From: an uncultured Collinsella sp.
GTDB taxonomy: Bacteria; Actinomycetota; Coriobacteriia; Coriobacteriales; Coriobacteriaceae
Length of the DNA: 29,040 bases
NCBI GenBank assembly: GCA_902489295.1
Contig: CABTZM010000004.1
Coordinates: 1-29,040 of the forward strand
Direction of reading: 5' to 3'
Each line of letters starts with the position of its first letter. Within the stretch, counting starts at the first letter, position 1. Shown here in pieces: positions 24,395-29,040 of this stretch. A program made the translations under genes and the position numbers. The notes beneath the pieces were generated by a model, which saw only the letters and a program-made list of their open reading frames with translations, was not told the DNA's origin and searched no databases.

Positions 24395-25684
24395 CTAGCA
24401 GATGCAGCCGTCGGCGAGCGTCTGCTTGCCACCGACAAATACATCGGTGGCACGACCGGTGAGCGTGCGGCCGGCAAAACCGGAGTTCTCGGCGCGCGAC
24501 TCGTAACCGTCCTCGCCAACCGTCCAGGTTGCGGAGGGGTCGAACACGGTCAGGTCGGCGACAGAGCCCGCCTTGACCTGAACCTGATCGAGGCCCAGAA
24601 TCTCACGCGGCTTGATGGCCATGAGCTCGACCATGCGACTCACGCTCATCTTGCCCGTGTTGACCAGCTCAGTGAGCACGAGCGACAGCGAAGTCTCGAG
24701 GCCAATCATTCCAAAGGGCGCGAGCTCGAACTCGCGGGCCTTCTCCCACGGGGTGTGGGGAGCGTGGTCGGTAACGATAGCGTCGACGGTACCGTCGATG
24801 ACACCCTGACGGATGGCCTCGGCATCCTCGTCGGTGCGCAGCGGCGGATTGACCTTGAGCGAGGTGTTGTAGGTCTCGTCCAGGTCGTTCTCGGTCAGGA
24901 ACATGTGGTGCGGGGTGGCCTCGCAGGTCACCTGGACACCGGCAGCCTTACCGGCACGCACGAGCTCCAGGCCATGAGCGGTGGAGATGTGCTGGATGTG
25001 CAGCTTGGCACCGGTCAGCTTGGCAATCTCGATGTCGCGGGCAATCTGAAGCTCCTCGCCGGCGGCCGGCCAACCCTCGAGGGCCAGACGGGTCGAGACC
25101 TTGCCCTCGTTGATCTGGCCGTGGCCGACCAGATCCTCGTCCTGGCAGTGGCTCATAAAGACCTTGCCGAACATCTTGCCGTAGTCCATGCAGCGACGGA
25201 GCATGCCCGCACCCTGCACGCCGCGACCGTCATCGGTGAAGGCGACGGCGCCGTGGGCGACCATATCGCCCATCTCGGACATAGCCTCGCCCTTAAGGCC
25301 GCGAGTCATAGCACCAGAAGGATAGACGCGGCAGTGGCCGACCTCGGCAGCGCGGGACTTGACGAACTCAACGACGGTTCCGTTATCGGTAACGGGGTCG
25401 GTGTTGGGCATGGCGCACACGCCGGTGAAGCCGCCCTTGGCAGCAGCGCGGGTGCCGCTCTCGATGTCCTCTTTGACCTCGTAGCCAGGCTCGCGAAGGT
25501 GAACGTGCATATCCACCAGGCCGGGGACGAGGTACTTGCCGGAAAGGTCGCGGACCTCGGCTCCCTCGACGGCGAGATTCTCGCCGACCTCGGCGATCTT
25601 ATCGCCGTCAATCAGGACGTCAACGACACCGTCAAGCTCGACGGACGGGTCGACGACGTGGGCATTCTTAAGAAGCAAGGCCAT
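24395..25684 (-). CDS. pyrC: Dihydroorotase
   Basis: Dihydroorotase cyclises carbamoyl-aspartate to dihydroorotate. The 429-residue product is a class I enzyme of the amidohydrolase superfamily: the metal motif DMHVHLREPG, AMPNTDPVTDNG, the downstream metal histidines in HIQHIST, and the catalytic TDHAPHTPWEK region. ATG at 25684 has GGAGGT 7 bases upstream; it lies 17 bases inside the 3' end of pyrB, so the two are coupled. An earlier in-frame start (25699) is less likely. Confidence 0.97.
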   Translation of the reverse strand: MALLLKNAHVVDPSVELDGVVDVLIDGDKIAEVGENLAVEGAEVRDLSGKYLVPGLVDMHVHLREPGYEVKEDIESGTRAAAKGGFTGVCAMPNTDPVTDNGTVVEFVKSRAAEVGHCRVYPSGAMTRGLKGEAMSEMGDMVAHGAVAFTDDGRGVQGAGMLRRCMDYGKMFGKVFMSHCQDEDLVGHGQINEGKVSTRLALEGWPAAGEELQIARDIEIAKLTGAKLHIQHISTAHGLELVRAGKAAGVQVTCEATPHHMFLTENDLDETYNTSLKVNPPLRTDEDAEAIRQGVIDGTVDAIVTDHAPHTPWEKAREFELAPFGMIGLETSLSLVLTELVNTGKMSVSRMVELMAIKPREILGLDQVQVKAGSVADLTVFDPSATWTVGEDGYESRAENSGFAGRTLTGRATDVFVGGKQTLADGCIC

Positions 25685-26612
25685 TATCGGCACCTCCAAG
25701 CAGCAGATACAGGATAGCCATACGCACGCAGATACCGGCGTAGACCTGCTCCAGGATGACGGAGCGTTGCGGGTGGTCGGCCATATAGGAGTCGAACTCG
25801 ACGCCGCGGTTGATGGGGCCCGGGTGACAGATGATCGCGTCGGGCTTCATGAGCTTCTCGCGGTCCTTGGTCAGACCGAAGAGCTTGTGGTACTCGCGAA
25901 TGGTCGGGAACGGGGCACCCTCGAGGCGCTCCTGCTGCACGCGCAGCATATAGACGACGTCCAGCTCGGGCAGGACGGAATCGAGGTCGCTCGTCACGTG
26001 GTCGCAGCCCAGAACCTCGGGCGCCGGCGGCAGCAGCGTGCCGGGGGCGACGGCGTAGGTCTCGCAGCCCATAATCTTAAGGGCAGGGATCAGCGAGCCG
26101 CAGACGCGGGAGTGCGCGATATCGCCGACGACGGCGACCTTCAGACCGTGGAAGTCACCCTTGTGCTCCCAGATGGTGTACAGGTCGAGCAGGGCCTGCG
26201 TGGGATGGTTGTGCTTGCCGTCGCCGGCGCAGATAACGCTCGCGGGCGAGTTCTGCGTGACGATGTAGGGAGCACCGGCGTGCTTATCGCGAACGACGAT
26301 GCAATCAATCTTGTAGGCGTTGAGGGTCTCGACGGTGTCGACGAGGCTCTCGCCCTTGACCGTGGAGGTCGAGGAGCCGCCAAAGTTGAGGCTGTCGGCC
26401 GAAAGGCGCTTCTCGGCGAGCTCGAAGGAGCTGCGGGTGCGCGTCGAGGGCTCGTTGAACATGTTGACGATGGTCTTGCCCTTGAGCGTGGGGACCTTCT
26501 TGATCGCACGCTCGTTGACCTCGGAGAACGCCTTGGCGGTCTCGAGGATGAGCTTGATGTCCTCTTCGGAGTACTCGGTAATGTCGATCAGGTGCTTATG
26601 GTTGAACGCCAC
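25668..26612 (-). CDS. pyrB: Aspartate carbamoyltransferase catalytic subunit
   Basis: ATCase joins carbamoyl phosphate and aspartate, the committed step of pyrimidine synthesis. The 314-residue product carries the carbamoyl-phosphate motif EPSTRTRSSFE, the HNHPTQALLDL stretch, VAVVGDIAHSRV, YMLRVQQER and the HPGPINRGVE loop. No pyrI is present, so it would act as an unregulated trimer or complex. The chosen start is GTG at 26612, 4 bases after the pyrR stop, with GGGAGG upstream; a GTG a few codons earlier overlaps that Shine-Dalgarno. Confidence 0.97.
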   Translation of the reverse strand: MAFNHKHLIDITEYSEEDIKLILETAKAFSEVNERAIKKVPTLKGKTIVNMFNEPSTRTRSSFELAEKRLSADSLNFGGSSTSTVKGESLVDTVETLNAYKIDCIVVRDKHAGAPYIVTQNSPASVICAGDGKHNHPTQALLDLYTIWEHKGDFHGLKVAVVGDIAHSRVCGSLIPALKIMGCETYAVAPGTLLPPAPEVLGCDHVTSDLDSVLPELDVVYMLRVQQERLEGAPFPTIREYHKLFGLTKDREKLMKPDAIICHPGPINRGVEFDSYMADHPQRSVILEQVYAGICVRMAILYLLLGGADNGLAS

Positions 26613-26616
26613 GGTA

Positions 26617-27201
26617 CTACTCACCTCCCAGCGGCGCGGAGCCCACATGGGAACCCGGCGCGACGTCATTAATCTCGACAGCGGTGCGGCCGTCTACTTC
26701 CTTCATATATAGGTGCACGTTCTCCTCATGCGACGAGGGAACGTTCTTGCCGACAAAGTCCGGCGAGATGGGGAGCTCACGGTGACCGCGGTCAACGAGA
26801 ACTGCCAGCTCGATGCGGCTCGGACGGCCCAGGTCCATGACAGCATCCAGAGCGGCGCGGATAGTACGGCCCGTATACAGGATGTCGTCCACCAGCACAA
26901 CGCGCTTGCCGTCGACGCTGAAGGGAATGTTGGTAGCGTGGATCGCGGGAGCGAAATTGGTAGCGTAGTCATCGCGGTAGAAGCTGATGTCGAGGCTACC
27001 GAGCGGAACGTCGACGCCCTCGATCTCCTTGATCTCCTCGGCGAGCTTCTTTGCCAGAAGGTCGCCGCGCGTGACGATGCCGACCAGAGCGAGGTCTTCA
27101 CAGCCCTCGTTGCGCTCGAGAATCTCGTGCGCAATGCGGGTCATCGCTCGATTGACGGCGGTCTCGTCCATGATGACCGCCTTGGGGGAAGTCGTGCCCA
27201 T
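26617..27201 (-). CDS. pyrR: Bifunctional pyr operon regulator / uracil phosphoribosyltransferase PyrR
   Basis: PyrR binds pyr mRNA leaders in response to UMP and PRPP, and also has uracil phosphoribosyltransferase activity. The 194-residue product has the PRPP motif VVLVDDILYTGRTIRAAL, the upstream GIVTRGDLLAKKLAEEI, GSLDISFYRDDY, and the conserved LAVLVDRGHRELPI and DFVGKNVP. ATG at 27201 has GGAAGGAG upstream. It is the first gene of the operon and is preceded by a leader with alternative hairpins, which is where PyrR would be expected to act. Confidence 0.97.
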   Translation of the reverse strand: MGTTSPKAVIMDETAVNRAMTRIAHEILERNEGCEDLALVGIVTRGDLLAKKLAEEIKEIEGVDVPLGSLDISFYRDDYATNFAPAIHATNIPFSVDGKRVVLVDDILYTGRTIRAALDAVMDLGRPSRIELAVLVDRGHRELPISPDFVGKNVPSSHEENVHLYMKEVDGRTAVEINDVAPGSHVGSAPLGGE

Positions 27202-27346
27202 CGATCTCCTTCCTCACATGTCTTGACTGCTGACACAGTCAAAAAAATAGATGCCCGACCGCTTAAGCGGACCAGACACCCACAGGAAAGGCTGCTCTTT
27301 GGCAGCTATGTAATTCCATGTGGGTATCTCGTACCCCTTTAATGGT
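27202..27346 (-). promoter_or_regulatory. pyr operon leader with four hairpins, attenuator candidate
   Basis: In transcription order on the minus strand: a 5-bp hairpin at 27322-27336 (GGGTA, CGAGA, TACCC); a long hairpin at 27278-27325 (outer stem 27278-27284 with 27319-27325, then 27285-27288 with 27314-27317, then 27291-27295 with 27302-27306); a stem with wobble pairs at 27250-27280 followed shortly by seven T (27241-27247); and a 7-bp hairpin at 27223-27242 just before the pyrR Shine-Dalgarno. The first and second share 27322-27325, and the second and third share 27278-27280, so they exclude one another. This is the anti-antiterminator, antiterminator, terminator layout known for PyrR-controlled pyr operons. 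The Bacillus PyrR binding-loop consensus is not seen. Confidence 0.55.
27241..27280 (-). terminator. Candidate intrinsic terminator inside the pyr leader
   Basis: GGTGTC at the 5' side (27275-27280) pairs with GGCATC (27250-27255); the stem continues with wobbles to CCGC/GCGG around a TTAA loop, then TA and TTTTTTT follow. It lies about 40 bases before the pyrR start codon. Confidence 0.5.
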
Positions 27347-27354
27347 CAAGGGAT

Positions 27355-27360
27355 AGTGTA
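27355..27360 (-). promoter_or_regulatory. Candidate pyr operon -10 element (TACACT)
   Basis: TACACT on the minus strand is placed so that transcription would start just upstream of the leader hairpins. The -35 region (CGCAAT at 17 bases) is weak. TTGACC slightly downstream is an alternative -35 but has a poor -10. Confidence 0.35.
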
Positions 27361-27453
27361 GCCAACCTCGAGCTTAATTGCGAGCATAAATACAGAGCAA
27401 TCCGTAAACGTGCGCAGGCGCTCCATAAACCTATATATATTTGTGGGACGAGC

Positions 27454-27482
27454 TTGAAAACACACGCACGAGCTGGCATAAT
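27454..27482 (+). promoter_or_regulatory. Upstream promoter candidate for rpmB
   Basis: TTGAAA (27454-27459) and CATAAT (27477-27482) are separated by exactly 17 bases, a good housekeeping sigma pattern. It would give rpmB a leader of about 160 nt. Confidence 0.45.
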
Positions 27483-27588
27483 CCCCTCTGCTGCACGCAA
27501 ATCGGATCTACGTCCAGGGCCGTAGCGTGGGCACTATCGCCAAAAGAGGAATATCTCTGTGTAGATTGCGCACAGGGAGCGACTTCTG

Positions 27589-27597
27589 TGCTATAGT
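27589..27597 (+). promoter_or_regulatory. Proximal rpmB promoter, extended -10 (TGC-TATAGT)
   Basis: TGCTATAGT lies about 55 bases upstream of the rpmB ATG, identical to the rpsT element. No -35 is seen at 16-18 bases. Confidence 0.55.
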
Positions 27598-27651
27598 TCA
27601 GGCTTGTTTGTTAACGCGACATGTTCGTTTGTCGCCCAAGGAGGGTCAGTT

Positions 27652-27840
27652 ATGTCCAAAGTTTGCGAAGTTTGCGGTAAGCCCCCCGTTGCCGGTCGCT
27701 CCATCAGCCACTCTCACCGCGTCACCAACCGTAAGTTCCGCCCCAACATCCAGCGCGTCTACGTCGTCGTCGATGGTCACCGTCGCAAGATGAACGTTTG
27801 CTCCACCTGCCTCAAGTCTGGCAAGGTTGCGCGCTCCTAA
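27652..27840 (+). CDS. rpmB: 50S ribosomal protein L28 (zinc-binding form)
   Basis: L28 is a small 50S subunit protein. The 62-residue product has CEVCGKPP near the N-terminus and CSTCLKSGK near the C-terminus, two CxxC pairs that make this the zinc-binding (C+) form, and the conserved SHRVTNRKFRPNIQ centre. The ATG at 27652 has AAGGAGG 8 bases upstream. It is monocistronic, divergent from the pyr operon, and the only plus-strand gene in the window. L28 paralogues without cysteines replace the C+ form under zinc limitation in some bacteria; none is visible here. Confidence 0.97.
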   Translation: MSKVCEVCGKPPVAGRSISHSHRVTNRKFRPNIQRVYVVVDGHRRKMNVCSTCLKSGKVARS

Positions 27841-27908
27841 ATAAGGTCTTACCAACAAGTACCTCGGACTCTCCGGGTCAAAGACCTCGCGTTCACATAG
27901 AACTTACC

Positions 27909-27942
27909 AAAGGCGTTCTCCCCTACGGAGGGCGCCTTTTTT
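27909..27942 (+). terminator. Rho-independent terminator of rpmB
   Basis: A 12-bp stem with two G-T pairs (27910-27921 with 27927-27938) runs into six T. It lies 70 bases after the rpmB stop and immediately precedes the first REP copy. Confidence 0.88.
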
Positions 27943-27943
27943 G

Positions 27944-27972
27944 CACTCATTGGGGACAGACTTACATGAGTG
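27944..27972. repeat. REP palindrome, copy 1
   Basis: CACTCAT at 27944-27950 is the complement of ATGAGTG at 27966-27972; the 15-nt middle reads TGGGGACAGACTTAC. It abuts the rpmB terminator. Confidence 0.8.
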
Positions 27973-28000
27973 TTTGCACTTTTCAAAGGGATCATAGCCC

Positions 28001-28029
28001 CACTCATTGGGGACACACTTAGATGAGTG
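28001..28029. repeat. REP palindrome, copy 2
   Basis: Same 29-nt layout as copy 1 (CACTCAT, middle, ATGAGTG), with two base differences in the middle (ACAC for ACAG, and TTAG for TTAC). Confidence 0.8.
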
Positions 28030-28033
28030 TTTT

Positions 28034-28053
28034 CACGCATTGGGGACAGACAT
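28034..28053. repeat. REP palindrome, partial copy 3
   Basis: CACGCATTGGGGACAGACAT retains the central part of the repeat but has lost the closing ATGAGTG arm. It is inverted relative to the partial copy at 29001-29018. Confidence 0.55.
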
Positions 28054-28094
28054 GACGCACGCATGCGGCGTCCCGATCGGCTCCGGCCCCTATC

Positions 28095-28871
28095 TCACGC
28101 TGCATCCTTCCAGCCTGCAGTAGCCTTGGTCACGCTTGTGGCGCCGATACCGGTGATACGGGCAATTTGCTTGACCGTGAGATGTGCCCGCCTGAGCCTC
28201 AGCAGGCAGGCATCGCGTTCGGGGCGTGGCAGGGCCTTGAGCAACGCAGGATCTATGCTCGTCAGGACTTCGCGCGCAACGAAAAGGGCCTCCTCATCGG
28301 GGATCCGCCGGCGCGGAAGAACCTCCACTGACCAGATGCGCCCGGCAACTTTCTTGAGATGCTCGCAATAGCGACGGGAGCCTCCGACAACATCAAGCAT
28401 AGGGGCCGCATCACAGATGTCAAAGGGATCATAGCCCAGCTGATACGCCTTATAGCTTGACCAGCGGTACGCCTCGAGCGAGTCAAGCGCACCCTTCACG
28501 GGATTGAGATGAATATAGTCGAGCAGCTGCACTGCCTGCGTGTCCGACTCAACCGCGACCCGCGAATAGCGATTGTCAAACAGATGGCCCGTTCTTCCCG
28601 TTTTCCCATTGAAATACTTAGCATACGCCGTCAGCGCGCACTGCATTGCCTTTGAAAGGTTGTCATATGGGTCATCAACCATCAAATGGAAGTGGTTGTC
28701 CATAAGACACCAGGCCAACACCGCCACGTCATGGCACGCAAACCTGTCCGATATGTCCGATAGGAAACGATAGCGGTCGGAATCATCTTCAAAAATGATC
28801 TGTTTGGAGTTACCGCGGTCAAAGACGTGGTAATAGCCGGTGAGCGAAATTTCGCGGGCGCATCGGGGCAT
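28095..28871 (-). CDS. REP-associated tyrosine transposase-like protein (Y1/HUH, RAYT)
   Basis: RAYT proteins are domesticated relatives of IS200/IS605 Y1 transposases that cleave and join single-stranded REP sequences. The 258-residue product has the HUH motif NHFHLMVDD (H60, H62), the helix TAYAKYFNGKTGRTGHLFDNRY with candidate catalytic tyrosines Y83 and Y86, and the family-typical LLDYIHLNPVK. A C-terminal helix-turn-helix-like segment (VKQIARITGIGATSVTKATAGW) follows, which may read the REP. The start at 28871 is chosen because AAAGGAG lies directly before it; an in-frame ATG at 28886 includes that Shine-Dalgarno. All key residues look intact, so it may be active. The REPs on both sides support the RAYT assignment over a free-standing IS. 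Confidence 0.85.
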   Translation of the reverse strand: MPRCAREISLTGYYHVFDRGNSKQIIFEDDSDRYRFLSDISDRFACHDVAVLAWCLMDNHFHLMVDDPYDNLSKAMQCALTAYAKYFNGKTGRTGHLFDNRYSRVAVESDTQAVQLLDYIHLNPVKGALDSLEAYRWSSYKAYQLGYDPFDICDAAPMLDVVGGSRRYCEHLKKVAGRIWSVEVLPRRRIPDEEALFVAREVLTSIDPALLKALPRPERDACLLRLRRAHLTVKQIARITGIGATSVTKATAGWKDAA

Positions 28872-29000
28872 GGTCTCTCCTTTCAAAGCCGTACAGGCAA
28901 CACCTAAAAGGAGAGAAGGAACGCGAAATGCTGAGCCTGTGACCTATTTATATCCAATCAGCAACAAAAACAGGGCCAAAACGACAAAATCGCAAATCGA
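28872..29000. other. Leader and upstream region of the RAYT gene
   Basis: No gene is supported. The region is AT-richer than the surroundings. A possible -10 (TATAAA on the minus strand, 28947-28952) lies about 75 bases upstream of the RAYT ATG; the -35 is unclear. Confidence 0.4.
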
Positions 29001-29040
29001 TGTCTGTCCCAAATGAGTGAAACCACTCATGTAAGTCTGT
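29001..29040. repeat. Inverted REP copies at the right window edge
   Basis: TGTCTGTCCCAAATGAGTG (29001-29018 region) and CACTCATGTAAGTCTGT (29024-29040) are reverse complements of parts of copies 1 and 3. The second continues past the window. Confidence 0.75.

Larger units (their letters stand above)
27361..27651. other. Intergenic region between divergent pyr operon and rpmB
   Basis: No gene is supported here. The left part, toward pyrR, contains an AT-rich run (TATATATA near 27432-27439) and no clear element. The right part holds two plus-strand promoter candidates for rpmB (listed separately) and a short leader hairpin (27616-27620 with 27631-27635) just before the rpmB Shine-Dalgarno sequence. 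Confidence 0.6.
27944..29040. mobile_element. RAYT/REP unit: Y1 transposase-like gene flanked by REP palindromes
   Basis: A REP-associated tyrosine transposase-like gene (28095-28871, minus strand) lies between two and a half copies of a REP palindrome on the left (27944-27972, 28001-28029 and a partial copy near 28034-28053) and copies in the opposite orientation on the right (29001-29018, partial, and 29024-29040, cut by the window edge). The inner left and right copies share GGGACAGACAT in inverted orientation. This matches the REPtron organisation described for RAYT genes. The outer right boundary lies outside the window. Confidence 0.75.

Noticed and set aside
24320..25717. 465-codon plus-strand frame opposite pyrC
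   Set aside because: Antisense shadow of pyrC; no domain or context supports it.
27527..27793. Plus-strand frame starting in the rpmB promoter region
   Set aside because: It overlaps rpmB in another frame, starts with GTG and lacks a Shine-Dalgarno; rpmB itself is certain.
27944..28053. CRISPR-like look of three spaced repeats
   Set aside because: The repeats differ in length and sequence, the spacings are unequal, there are no cas genes, and an adjacent RAYT gene explains them better.

Overview
The window looks like chromosomal DNA of a high-GC Coriobacteriia-type actinobacterium, most likely Collinsella. I infer this from the actinobacterial integration host factor gene (mihF) next to gmk and rpoZ, the pyr operon lying directly upstream of that trio, the GC-biased codon use with many GTG starts, and the overall gene style. 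The genus rests on recognition of style, not on a search. Almost everything is on the minus strand; only rpmB is on the plus strand.

Reading along the minus strand (right to left): (1) a REP-type region at 27.9-29.0 kb with one Y1/HUH transposase-like gene (RAYT) flanked by copies of a short palindromic repeat in opposite orientations; (2) rpmB on the plus strand, with its own promoters and terminator; (3) the divergent pyrimidine operon pyrR-pyrB-pyrC-pyrK-pyrD-pyrF, led by a roughly 150-nt leader of competing hairpins that looks like an attenuator; (4) mihF-gmk-rpoZ-thiI (nucleoid protein, GMP kinase, RNA polymerase omega, 4-thiouridine/thiamine sulfur transfer), ending in a clear terminator; (5) comEA-comEC-holA (DNA uptake plus the polymerase III delta subunit); (6) rpsT with its terminator; (7) a long, tightly packed operon lepA-dusB-hemW-(membrane J-protein)-dnaJ-mtaB-phoH-ybeY-dgkA-era-recO, mainly translation quality control, tRNA modification, chaperone and ribosome-maturation functions; (8) rpsO and its terminator, then pnp and its terminator; (9) at the extreme left end, an 82-nt imperfect palindrome of unknown function.

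The genes are mostly conserved housekeeping functions. The parts that deserve a second look are the RAYT/REP unit, which includes an 18-nt piece of the transposase gene copied between two REPs; a DnaJ paralogue whose C-terminal substrate-binding half is replaced by three predicted membrane helices; the pyr leader; the 82-nt palindrome; the 60-residue acidic N-terminal extension of Era; and a possible leaderless start for lepA. No tRNA, rRNA, CRISPR array or prophage is visible. The only stretch over 300 bases without a gene is 27202-27651, described below as the pyr leader and the rpmB promoter region.
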